Below, in pieces: positions 57,389 through 64,000 of a stretch of 64,000 nucleotides of DNA. Below the pieces are notes generated by a model, which searched no databases, was not told the DNA's origin, and was given only the letters and a program-made list of their open reading frames with translations. Positions within the stretch are counted from its first letter, which is position 1. Every line of letters begins with the position of its first letter. The position numbers and the translations under genes were made by a program. Source of the DNA: an uncultured Chloroflexales bacterium (GTDB lineage: Bacteria > Chloroflexota > Chloroflexia > Chloroflexales > Chloroflexaceae); the NCBI GenBank assembly GCA_937918935.1, contig CAKZSI010000030.1, positions 62,001-126,000 of the forward strand, read 5' to 3'.

Positions 57389-57697
57389 GGATAGCTTCGG
57401 TGTTACCGGTGAGCACGTGGAGAAGCGCAGCGAATGGCCCCCGGTGTCCTCTGCGCTATCCGCGATGCGCGCGTGTTCGCTCGACAGGAACACCGTCCCG
57501 GGTTACGCTCGCGGGAGAGACGCCGGCCCCCGCCCTCGGCGTGAATGAAAATTCACGCCCGCATCCCCGCCGATCAGGTGCGGGGCGTTCCCCGGTGGCC
57601 TATCCAGCACGCTGGGGATCCCTCCCTGACCCTCGTCAAACACTATGTCACTCGTCCCCTGCCCGATGACGAGGTGAACGGCAGGGGTTGTTTTTTA
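57389..57697 (+). ncRNA. Candidate structured non-coding RNA
   Basis: A region without a protein gene that ends in an intrinsic terminator with a T-run and contains long-range complementarity (GGATAGC near 57389 with GCTATCC near 57456). No known RNA family was recognised and no firm promoter was found, so the 5' end is a guess. SRP RNA, tmRNA and RNase P signatures were looked for and not seen. Confidence 0.3.
57656..57697 (+). terminator. Intrinsic terminator
   Basis: CCCCTGCC (57656-57663) pairs with GGCAGGGG (57680-57687) across a 16-base loop, followed by TTGTTTTTTA. It ends a plus-strand transcript whose gene is not evident. Confidence 0.7.
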
Positions 57698-57714
57698 TCC
57701 CGATGGAGGAGAGG

Positions 57715-57741
57715 GTGTGGGAGGGCTTTGCCCTCCCACAC
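57715..57741. repeat. Dispersed palindrome family B, 27-base perfect copy
   Basis: GTGTGGGAGGGC-TTT-GCCCTCCCACAC, 12-base perfect arms. Confidence 0.75.
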
Positions 57742-57809
57742 TGCTTAGACCTGGTTTCGCTGCGCGGCCTTTCGGGTTACGGGTTAGATGTTGTGACCAG
57801 GCTTTGCCA

Positions 57810-58100
57810 TCACTTCTTAAGCGGCTGGCCAGTGTAGGGGTCAAACTGCCATTCACCGGTGGGGTCGTTGCTGGTCTGCTGGGGGGCGGGCAGGCTCGCG
57901 CCGAGCTGGGAGGCCGGGGCGCCTTCGAGGGGCATGATGATCCAGAGAATGACATAGATTAAGGGGCTGAGGCCGCTCAGCACCGCCAGCACAAACACCA
58001 GCCGGACGATGGTGGCGTCAATGCCGAAGTAGCGGGCCAGGCCGCCACATACGCCACCAATGATCCGATCAGTTCTGCTGCGCGCCAGTCGAGTCTCCAT
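57810..58100 (-). CDS. PspC-domain membrane protein
   Basis: A 96-residue protein. The PspC domain is clear: RLARSRTDRIIGGVCGGLAR, YFGIDATIVRLVFVLAVLSG, then PLIYVILWIIMPLE, giving a short cytoplasmic start and two close membrane helices. PspC proteins sense envelope stress in the phage-shock response, but no PspA or PspF is near. The Pro/Gln-rich tail ends in FDPYTGQPLKK. AGGAAGGA precedes ATG 58100. Confidence 0.9.
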   Translation of the reverse strand: METRLARSRTDRIIGGVCGGLARYFGIDATIVRLVFVLAVLSGLSPLIYVILWIIMPLEGAPASQLGASLPAPQQTSNDPTGEWQFDPYTGQPLKK

Positions 58101-58343
58101 GGGGTTGTCCTTCCTAATCTAAGGACCGCTTCTGGCGGCCCGGGTCATTTTCCTGCCCATACGACGATTGATGCGCGCGATTGTTGCGTGACACGCGCCG
58201 CATCATTCACAGGACTCCCACCCGGTCTTCACATCTGGTTCATAGGCCCCGGCTAGACTGAGGCCGTCGGTCCGCCGGAACGGACGACCCGCGCGCGAAG
58301 GTTTCGCGTGCGCCAGGAGAACACGCCCAGGAGGTTAATTTCT

Positions 58344-59021
58344 ATGCGCGGCACTCTATGCTCGGCGCTGACGCGCCTCGGTCTGACCACGGTCCTGGCC
58401 CTGACCATTCTTGCAACCATTCCCCTTGTGGCGCAGGCCGCGCCTGCACCGGGCAACTCCCCGATTGCGGCACAACAGGAAGCCTTCCGCCACGGCGGCG
58501 GATTGGCCGCGGCACTCATCCGCTCCACCAGCGTTCTGACCGGTCTGACTGGCGAGCAGGTGCTCAATGAACTGCGCGCCGGCAAGAGCCTGGCCCAGAT
58601 CGCTGCCGCCAACGGCAGTAGCGGCGACGCCGTGGTACAGGCCGTCGTGGCGAAGGTCAAAGAGCGCCTGGACCGCCTGGTGACCACGGGGCGGCTGACC
58701 CAGGCTCAGGCCGACCAGCGTCTGGCCACTGTGACCACCCGGGCCACCGAGATGGTCAACGATACGACGCTCGGCCAGAAGATCGACACCCGTATCGGGA
58801 ACCGGCAGGAGCGGGCGGTAATGGCGGCTCTGGTGCAGGCAGCCAGTGACGCGACCGGACTGAGTGCGAGCGACATCGTCACGCGCCTGCGGAACGGCGA
58901 GAGCCTGGAGCAGATCGTGCGCTCAGCCGGCGGCGATCCGGTAGCGGTAATTAATGCAGCCACGGCGACCTTCCGCGCCGCGGCCGAGAGCGCGATGACC
59001 GCCACACGTCAGGCTCCTTGA
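58344..59021 (+). CDS. Secreted helical repeat protein of unknown function
   Basis: A 225-residue exported protein. ATG 58344 follows a strong CAGGAGG. It has a signal peptide (LTTVLALTILATIPLVAQAA). The mature part has two copies of a helical unit: TGLTGEQVLNELRAGKSLAQ with IAAANGSSGDAVVQAVV, and TGLSASDIVTRLRNGESLEQ with IVRSAGGDPVAVINAA. Between them KERLDRLVTTGRLTQAQADQ looks like a shorter variant. The pattern of paired helices with Gly-Lys/Glu-Ser-Leu turns is also seen in small secreted proteins of other Chloroflexi and Gram-positives (impression). The function is unknown. Confidence 0.75.
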   Translation: MRGTLCSALTRLGLTTVLALTILATIPLVAQAAPAPGNSPIAAQQEAFRHGGGLAAALIRSTSVLTGLTGEQVLNELRAGKSLAQIAAANGSSGDAVVQAVVAKVKERLDRLVTTGRLTQAQADQRLATVTTRATEMVNDTTLGQKIDTRIGNRQERAVMAALVQAASDATGLSASDIVTRLRNGESLEQIVRSAGGDPVAVINAATATFRAAAESAMTATRQAP

Positions 59022-59038
59022 TGGAAAACAGGATACCC

Positions 59039-59171
59039 TGGGAGGGCATGGCCCTCCCAGCCCCTCCCACGGGAGGAACGCGGGGAACCCGGGGTTGCCC
59101 GTGTTCATATGTACGTCTCTGGAGGGCCTGGCTCTCCCACGGCAGAGACACGGCGAAACCCGGTTTTCCCT
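59039..59171. repeat. Cluster of palindromes downstream of the secreted repeat protein
   Basis: Family B (59039-59060, CTGGGAGGGCATGGCCCTCC and on), an imperfect family A-like GAACGCGGGGAACCC-type palindrome (59076-59106), a family B variant (59121-59138) and a family A variant (59151-59171). Four elements lie in 130 bases. Confidence 0.7.
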
Positions 59172-59208
59172 GTTTTCACGTTAACACATGCATTTACAAC
59201 CTCTGGCA

Positions 59209-59234
59209 TTTCATGTGATTAAAGAGACATGAAA
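59209..59234 (+). promoter_or_regulatory. Operator-like dyad upstream of the DNA methyltransferase
   Basis: TTTCATGT (59209-59216) and ACATGAAA (59227-59234), perfect 8-base arms with a 10-base AT-rich spacer. It overlaps the -35 region of the candidate promoter and the first possible ATG (59229). Confidence 0.6.
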
Positions 59235-59253
59235 GAGGAAAATGTGTTACAAT
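59224..59253 (+). promoter_or_regulatory. Candidate promoter of the DNA methyltransferase gene
   Basis: GAGACA and TACAAT spaced by 18 bases in an AT-rich stretch. If real, translation starts downstream of it, at 59277 or 59292. Confidence 0.45.
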
Positions 59254-59291
59254 ACCGTCAGCATTCTGACCACCATATGAGGAACCCCGTC

Positions 59292-60410
59292 ATGGCCAGC
59301 GTGGAGCCACCCGCACCTGCCGCCCCCGACGGCGCGAATGCAGGGGCCGGGCCTTCGGTGCGGTTGCGACGTGAGGCGTTGCTGGAGGCGCTCGACGGAC
59401 TGCGGGCCAGCCCTGATCTGGCCGCCCTGCGCAGCGCCCTGGATGCCGTGTGCGCGGGAGTGGCGCCGGGGGGCCATCTACGGGCCGCCGACGACGACGA
59501 GGCGGTTGTCTTTCCCGAAGGCTTGCTGCACTCTGAACTGGCACAGATCGGCGCGGCCCTGACCCTGGAACGCGCCCGTTACTACGCCGAACGCCTGCGC
59601 AAGGCGGCCCGCGGCGCGCGCACGGCGGCGATCAACGAGATTGACTTGAACCGCTGGAAGGCCTACGGAGACATTGTCACCGACAGTCTCTGGCTGATTG
59701 AACGCCGCGACGGCAGTGGCGTGCACCGCGCGGATTACTGGGGCAATTTCGTGCCCCAGATCCCCAACCAGTTGATGCGCCGCTACACGCGCCGTGGCGA
59801 GTGGGTGCTTGACCCCTTCGCCGGCGCCGGTACCACCCTGATCGAGGGGCAGCGCCTGGGGCGGCATGTGCTGGGGGTCGAGTTGCAGCCCGCCCTGGTC
59901 GAACGGGCGCGCGGTCTGGTGGCTGCCGAGCCGAACCCCTTCGCGGTAGAACTATCTGTCGTTCCAGGCGACAGCGCCATGCTCGATTTTCGCGCCCTGC
60001 TGGCCGAGCACGGGGCGACCTCGGCGCAGCTTGCCATTCTGCATCCGCCGTACCATGACATTATCCGCTTCAGCGACGATCCCCGCGATCTCTCTAACGC
60101 TCCCTCGCTGGAGATCTTTCTGAACCTGTTGGGGCGGGTGGTGGAGTCGGTCGCCGCCGCGCTCGACCGGGGGCGTTACCTGGCGCTGGTGATCGGTGAC
60201 AAGTACGCCCGCGGCGAATGGGTGCCGCTCGGCTTCCTGGCGATGCAGGCGGTGCAGGAGCGCGGTTTCGCCCTCAAGAGTATCGTGGTCAAGGACATTC
60301 ACGGCACCGCGGGCAAGCGGGCGCAGCAGGAACTGTGGCGCTACCGCGCCCTCGTCGGCGGCTTCTACGTCTTTCGCCACGAGTATGTGTTCGTGTTTCG
60401 CAAGCGGTAG
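59292..60410 (+). CDS. DNA methyltransferase (amino-group type)
   Basis: A 372-residue DNA methyltransferase of the N6-adenine/N4-cytosine type. The SAM-binding motif X/I block is clear: IPNQLMRRYTRRGEWVLDPF then AGAGTTLIEGQRLG and VLGVELQPALV. The catalytic motif IV follows as LAILHPPYHDIIRFSD, with HPPY where DPPY or SPPY is usual. Motif order I then IV excludes the beta class. I use ATG 59292 because AGGAACC precedes it; ATG 59229 lies inside the operator-like dyad and is less likely. No restriction enzyme is adjacent, so it is an orphan or a regulatory methylase. Confidence 0.85.
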   Translation: MASVEPPAPAAPDGANAGAGPSVRLRREALLEALDGLRASPDLAALRSALDAVCAGVAPGGHLRAADDDEAVVFPEGLLHSELAQIGAALTLERARYYAERLRKAARGARTAAINEIDLNRWKAYGDIVTDSLWLIERRDGSGVHRADYWGNFVPQIPNQLMRRYTRRGEWVLDPFAGAGTTLIEGQRLGRHVLGVELQPALVERARGLVAAEPNPFAVELSVVPGDSAMLDFRALLAEHGATSAQLAILHPPYHDIIRFSDDPRDLSNAPSLEIFLNLLGRVVESVAAALDRGRYLALVIGDKYARGEWVPLGFLAMQAVQERGFALKSIVVKDIHGTAGKRAQQELWRYRALVGGFYVFRHEYVFVFRKR

Positions 60411-60442
60411 GGCCTACCGCTCGACGGCGCCCTCAGGTCCAA

Positions 60443-61201
60443 TCAGGCGGTTGCTTCGGGGAAGGCGGCGCTGACGAGTGCGGGCAGCAGTTCGCCGGAA
60501 CGGGCGTGGAGGTAAAAGAGGCGCTCCTCGACGGCACTGGTCACATCGAGGTTGATCACCGCGACCGTGGCGCCGCTGGCGTAGGCTACGCGCGGCAGCG
60601 AGGCGGCTGGCTCCACCAGCCCCGAGGTGCCGATGGAGAGAAACAGGTCGCAGGTGGTGGAGGCGCGCCAGGCCCACTCCAGGGCCTCGGGCGGCAACAT
60701 TTCGCCGAACCAGACCACGTCGGGGCGGAGGGGCGCGCCGCAGGCCGGGCACGGCGGGGGTGGATCAGCCACCTCGGGCCACGTGGTGTAGACCGTGCCT
60801 TCCGCCGAGCAACGCACCCGCAGCAGGTTGCCGTGCAGTTCGATAACCGACGTGCTCCCCGCCCGCTGGTGCAGGCCGTCAACGTTCTGGGTGATCAGGG
60901 TGAAGCGTGGCGCCAGACGCTCCAGACGCGCCAGGGCCAGGTGCCCGGGGTTGGGGGCCGCTGCGCTGACCAGTTGCCGCCGCCAGGCGTACCACTCCCA
61001 CACCAGGCGCGGGTTGCGGCGAAAGGCCTCGGGGGTCGCCAGTTCCTCGGGGTTGTATTGCGCCCAGAGGCCGGTCTGCGCGTCGCGGAAGGTGGGGATG
61101 CCGCTCTCGGCGCTCACCCCCGCCCCGGTGAGGGCCACGATGTATCGCGCCTGGCGTAGCGCCGTAACGAGTTCCGATGGAGGAGCATCAGCGGTCGTCA
61201 T
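60443..61201 (-). CDS. cobB: NAD-dependent protein deacylase, class III sirtuin
   Basis: A 252-residue sirtuin that removes acetyl or succinyl groups from lysine using NAD+. Motifs: VALTGAGVSAESGIPTFRDA, LITQNVDGLHQRAGS (catalytic His), VVWFGEMLP and IGTSGLVEPAAS. The WYAWRR segment has Tyr and Arg at the spacing that marks class III desuccinylases (YxxR in E. coli CobB). The zinc site is unusual: the second pair is CPACG, but the first reads CSAEG instead of CxxC, so one cysteine is replaced by Glu. The fold may still bind zinc with Glu, or not at all. Confidence 0.92.
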   Translation of the reverse strand: MTTADAPPSELVTALRQARYIVALTGAGVSAESGIPTFRDAQTGLWAQYNPEELATPEAFRRNPRLVWEWYAWRRQLVSAAAPNPGHLALARLERLAPRFTLITQNVDGLHQRAGSTSVIELHGNLLRVRCSAEGTVYTTWPEVADPPPPCPACGAPLRPDVVWFGEMLPPEALEWAWRASTTCDLFLSIGTSGLVEPAASLPRVAYASGATVAVINLDVTSAVEERLFYLHARSGELLPALVSAAFPEATA

Positions 61202-61395
61202 GGTATGGCTCCCGGCTCGTCCAACTCTGTCAGCATCTCTTCCTCTCGGAATGCCACAGCATCCAGTTCAACACGGTAGACGCCTGCCCCGGATGGCCGC
61301 GATAGTCAACAGGTCTACCTTCGCGGGCGGAACGGGGGGCAGGAAGTCTTCGCCTCGCCGCCATCTCCAGATTGTAACGCAGGTGCGAACCGTGT
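61202..61395. other. Intergenic gap between sirtuin and phosphatase genes
   Basis: About 190 bases; no gene, palindrome or promoter match that I would defend. Confidence 0.4.
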
Positions 61396-61911
61396 CTATG
61401 ACGGCTTAAACACCAGTTCAAACCGGCGGGTGTAGGCGTCGAGGAACTGCACGTGCCAGATGCCGCAGGTGGGGGCCGGGTTGCCGCCACTGTACACGTG
61501 CCGGCTGAGATCGATCTTCTCGTTGCTCAGTTCCAGCAGCGCGGCGCGGATCGGCGAGCCGTGGCTGACTATGGCAATGCGCGTGTACGGCGAGTCCTCG
61601 GCGGCGCCCAGCAACTCGCGGACGCGCTGGCGCACCTGCTCGAAGGGTTCCCCCGGGGCGTGCTCCTGCACCAGCGCCGTGAACGTCACCGGCAGGCCCA
61701 GACGCTCCGCCAGCACCTCGGCCGTCTGGCTGGTGCGGGCAAACGGCGAGACGAAGAGATGCTCCACCTCTTTGCCGGCCAGAAACTCGGCCGCCCGCGC
61801 GGCCTCGCCGCGCCCGTGCTCCGAAAGCGCCGGGCCGGGGTGGGTATGGTAGGGGATGCTCGGATCGTGAACCGGCTGACCGTGGCGGATCAAAAACAGA
61901 TCGCTGAGCAC
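61396..61911 (-). CDS. Histidine phosphatase family protein
   Basis: A 171-residue phosphohistidine-type phosphatase. The catalytic DLFLIRHGQPVHDPS (RHG) motif starts the protein; LFVSPFARTSQTAEVLAERL, the acidic residue region QEHAPGEPFEQV, and IAIVSHGSPIRAALLEL (second His) complete the site. GTG 61911 is chosen for its GAGGAGC RBS with ideal spacing; a TTG 18 bases upstream is the alternative. The substrate is unknown (phosphoglycerate mutase-like proteins, sugar phosphatases and others share the fold). Confidence 0.9.
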   Translation of the reverse strand: MLSDLFLIRHGQPVHDPSIPYHTHPGPALSEHGRGEAARAAEFLAGKEVEHLFVSPFARTSQTAEVLAERLGLPVTFTALVQEHAPGEPFEQVRQRVRELLGAAEDSPYTRIAIVSHGSPIRAALLELSNEKIDLSRHVYSGGNPAPTCGIWHVQFLDAYTRRFELVFKPS

Positions 61912-62140
61912 GCAATGCTCCTCACGCAAGGCTAACCGCGCCGGCAGGGTACCATACGGCCTGCCGCCCTGTCAACGGTTTGACGCGCCGTAGCGCAACA
62001 ATTACAATGCTAGTGTGCCATACTTGCGGCGCCTTGCACCGGTGGTTGCGGGCGCCGGCGCGGCAGGGCGTCAGGCGCCAGACACGCTCCACTCAGGCCG
62101 GTGCAACCGGCGGTGCGACTCTAGCAAAGGAACTCGGACG
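61912..62140. other. Divergent gap between phosphatase and ArsA-like genes
   Basis: About 230 bases that should hold two promoters; none is strong by eye. Confidence 0.35.
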
Positions 62141-63343
62141 ATGCGGCTGATCCTCTACCTTGGCAAAGGCGGCGTCGGAAAGACCACGACTTCGGCAGCA
62201 ACGGCAGTGCGCGCGGCGGAACTGGGCTATCGGACACTGGTGGTCAGCACCGATGTGGCCCATAGTCTCGCCGATGCCCTTGATGCGCCCCTGGGATCCC
62301 TCCCTACGCCGCTCACCGACCGGCTGTGGGGCCAGGAGATCAACGTGCTCGACGAGGTGCGCGAGCACTGGGGCGAGTTGCGGGGCTACCTGTCCACCTT
62401 GCTCCGCCGTCGTGGCGTGGATGACGTCGCCGCCGAGGAACTGGCAATCATTCCAGGCATGGAAGAGGTCGTCAGCCTGTTGCACATCCGCCGCCAGGCC
62501 AGGACGGGGGATTTCGACGTTGTCGTCGTTGACGCAGCGCCTACCGGGGAGACGGTGCGCCTGCTGACCATGCCCGAGACCTTCCAGTGGTACGCTGCCC
62601 GGGTGATGGACTGGGAACCCACGACGCTCAAGGCCGCCCGCCCGCTGGTCAAACAACTCATGCCCGCCGCGGATATGTTCGCGACCCTCGAACGCCTCAC
62701 CAAGGGCGTCGAGGCCCTCCGCGAGACGCTGACCGATCCGGAGGTGAGTTCGTATCGCCTGGTGGTCAACCCGGAACGCATGGTGATCAAGGAAGCCCAG
62801 CGGGCGGCTACCTACCTCTCGCTCTTTGGCTATCCCATTGATGGCGTGGTGCTGAACCGGGTGCTGCCGGCGGACGCCGCCGAAGGCTCGTTTATGCAGG
62901 AACTGGCCCGCATCCAGCAGCGTTACCGGCAGATGGTCTACGATCTCTTCCAGCCGCTCCCGATCTGGGAGTGCCCCTACTATGCCCGCGATCTCTCCGG
63001 CCTGGAGGATCTTGCCCGCGTGGGCCGCGATATCTTCGGGGAGATTGATCCGGTGCAGGTGCAGTTCCGCGGCAAGATGCAGGAGATCGTCCGCGATGGC
63101 GATGAGTATGTGATGCGCCTGCCCCTGCCCCACGTGGAGATCGGCAAGGTCTCAATGACCAAGCGCGGCGATGAGTTGTTCATCGAGATCGGCAACTTCC
63201 GCCGCGATATGATCCTCCCCCTGACCCTGGCCGAGCGCCCCGCCACCCGTGCCGTCTTTCGCGGTGGCGTGCTGGAGGTGCGCTTCGGCACACCAGACAC
63301 CCTGCCTCTCGACTCGCCCAATGGCAGCGACAAAGCTTCCTGA
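62141..63343 (+). CDS. ArsA/Get3-family ATPase with HSP20-like tail
   Basis: A 400-residue P-loop ATPase. The deviant Walker A YLGKGGVGKTTTSAATAVRA, switch I VVSTDVAHSLADAL, and VVVDAAPTGETVRLLTMPE are typical of ArsA/Get3. The last 80 residues (GDEYVMRLPLPHVEIGKVSM, RGDELFIEIGNFRRDMILPL, AVFRGGVLEVRF) form an HSP20/alpha-crystallin-like beta domain found in bacterial ArsA-like proteins of phototrophs and Chloroflexi. ATG 62141 has AAAGGAAC. It could act in arsenite export, but no ArsB or ArsR is near, so a role in targeting or chaperoning membrane proteins is equally possible. Confidence 0.9.
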   Translation: MRLILYLGKGGVGKTTTSAATAVRAAELGYRTLVVSTDVAHSLADALDAPLGSLPTPLTDRLWGQEINVLDEVREHWGELRGYLSTLLRRRGVDDVAAEELAIIPGMEEVVSLLHIRRQARTGDFDVVVVDAAPTGETVRLLTMPETFQWYAARVMDWEPTTLKAARPLVKQLMPAADMFATLERLTKGVEALRETLTDPEVSSYRLVVNPERMVIKEAQRAATYLSLFGYPIDGVVLNRVLPADAAEGSFMQELARIQQRYRQMVYDLFQPLPIWECPYYARDLSGLEDLARVGRDIFGEIDPVQVQFRGKMQEIVRDGDEYVMRLPLPHVEIGKVSMTKRGDELFIEIGNFRRDMILPLTLAERPATRAVFRGGVLEVRFGTPDTLPLDSPNGSDKAS

Positions 63344-63423
63344 GCGCCACTGACGACTCGCCGGACAAGGAACGCTCGCGCCGGCACGGTGCGTTGCCGC
63401 GCGCAGTCACACTGATCTCGGCC

Positions 63424-64000
63424 ATGGACCCGACCGTCACCATTATCGGTGTACCGATTGACCTCGGCGCGGGACGCCGGGGGGTGGATATGGGGCCGAG
63501 CGCAATGCGTTACGCCGGCCTGCACGCGCGGCTCGAGACGCCGGGATACCATGTGCGCGACCTGGGGAACCTGTCCGTGCCCATGGTCGAGACCAGCGCG
63601 ACCCCGCCTCCCGCGGCCAGATTGCGCTATCTCGAACCGATCGCTACGGTCTGCGCGGCCCTGGCCGAAAGCGTCGCCGCTATGGTCGCGGCGGGGCACG
63701 TCCCACTCATTCTCAGTGGCGACCACAGTCTGGCCATCGGCTCCGTCAGCGGCAGCGCCCGTGACCGTGATCTGGGCCTGATCTGGATTGACGCCCACGC
63801 CGACTTTAACACCGCCGAGACTACTCCGAGCGGCAACATCCACGGCATGAGCCTGGCCACCCTGGTCGGTCGCGGCCATGCCCTGCTCACCGGCCTGGCC
63901 CACCGTGTTCCCGCTGTGCGCCCCGAGCGTGTCGCCCTGATCGGGGTACGCGACCTCGATCCGCTGGAACGCGCCGCGCTGCGCACCTCGGGTCTGCATG
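63424..64000 (+). CDS. Arginase, 3' partial
   Basis: The first 192 codons of an arginase-family enzyme, which hydrolyses arginine to ornithine and urea. The start at ATG 63424 reads MDPTVTIIGVPIDLGAGRRG, with the family's GVDMGPSAMRYAGL next. Manganese ligands begin to appear: SGDHSLAIGS and WIDAHADFNT, then the substrate loop SGNIHGMSLATL. The second metal cluster would lie beyond the window. The His in GNIHGM at the substrate loop fits arginase better than agmatinase. The start lacks a strong RBS. It follows the ArsA-like gene by 80 bases. Confidence 0.92.
   Translation, partial: MDPTVTIIGVPIDLGAGRRGVDMGPSAMRYAGLHARLETPGYHVRDLGNLSVPMVETSATPPPAARLRYLEPIATVCAALAESVAAMVAAGHVPLILSGDHSLAIGSVSGSARDRDLGLIWIDAHADFNTAETTPSGNIHGMSLATLVGRGHALLTGLAHRVPAVRPERVALIGVRDLDPLERAALRTSGLH

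Larger units (their letters stand above)
57162..57809. other. Gene-free stretch with a terminator and possible small RNA
   Basis: About 650 bases with no coding frame that I accept. It ends in a clear intrinsic terminator on the plus strand (57656-57697). Upstream of it are GGATAGC/GCTATCC arms (about 57389-57462) and other dyads, so a structured transcript is possible. A family B palindrome follows at 57715-57741. Confidence 0.5.

Noticed and set aside
57389-57697. 6S RNA, SRP RNA, tmRNA or RNase P RNA
   Set aside because: No tRNA-like end, no SRP tetraloop-type motif and no RNase P conserved regions were visible, so only a generic candidate RNA is listed.

Overview
This window is a high-GC bacterial chromosome segment that looks like a member of the Chloroflexota, class Chloroflexia (Roseiflexus/Chloroflexus relatives). 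That placement is an inference. It rests on the gene mix (dgt-dnaG pair, ArsA-type ATPase with an HSP20-like tail, tandem NitT/TauT-type permease, SbtA/SbtB pair, secreted proteins with an RSWxWGP-type domain) and on the very dense GC-rich palindromes between genes. Most of the content is housekeeping. I see no phage, no CRISPR array and no intact insertion sequence; the only transposon trace is an N-terminal transposase fragment near 2.8-3.3 kb.

Layout. 0-10.4 kb: end of a 2-oxoacid dehydrogenase E2 gene, a small secreted protein, the transposase remnant, an iron-sulfur/heme-b membrane oxidoreductase pair, aconitase and a divergent tRNA-guanine transglycosylase homologue. 10.6-17.7 kb: orphan Phd-type antitoxin, MarR regulator, Lon protease, tandem universal stress protein, enolase. 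17.8-28.3 kb, mostly minus strand: a larger paralogue of the secreted protein fused to a TolB-like propeller, a flippase-like membrane protein, a ComEC-like metallo-beta-lactamase fold without metal ligands, RidA, a large unknown membrane protein, XseB/XseA, and AccB. 28.6-32.2 kb: small unknowns and the SbtA bicarbonate transporter with its PII-like partner SbtB. 32.6-43.4 kb: ClpS, a lipoprotein serine hydrolase, a DUF4139-like protein, dGTPase-like HD enzyme, DnaG, a NUDIX/kinase-like fusion and a DUF3352 protein. 43.5-50.5 kb: tRNA-Ser(CGA), SPFH protein, a GT2 glycosyltransferase, DNA polymerase I, an SDR enzyme. 50.5-64 kb: MgtE behind a long leader with an intrinsic terminator, a two-gene ABC transporter, an AmmeMemoRadiSam gene that has lost its radical-SAM core, YbaK-like deacylase, PspC protein, a secreted repeat protein, a DNA methyltransferase with an operator-like dyad, a class III sirtuin, a histidine phosphatase, the ArsA-like ATPase and the start of an arginase.

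How the genes fit together. AccB and SbtA/SbtB fit a bicarbonate-using carbon metabolism such as the 3-hydroxypropionate bicycle of Chloroflexales (inference; the key enzymes are not in this window). Lon and ClpS belong to proteolysis. DnaG, PolA, XseAB and the dGTPase belong to DNA replication and repair. Aconitase, E2 and enolase belong to central carbon flow.

The least explained signals lie between the genes: several families of dispersed palindromes (core GGGGAAACC-N-GGTTTCCCC, core GGGAGGGC-N-GCCCTCCC, tandem GGAGGTGT units at convergent gene ends, AGTCTG-bounded elements) and the mgtE leader with mutually exclusive terminator and antiterminator pairings.
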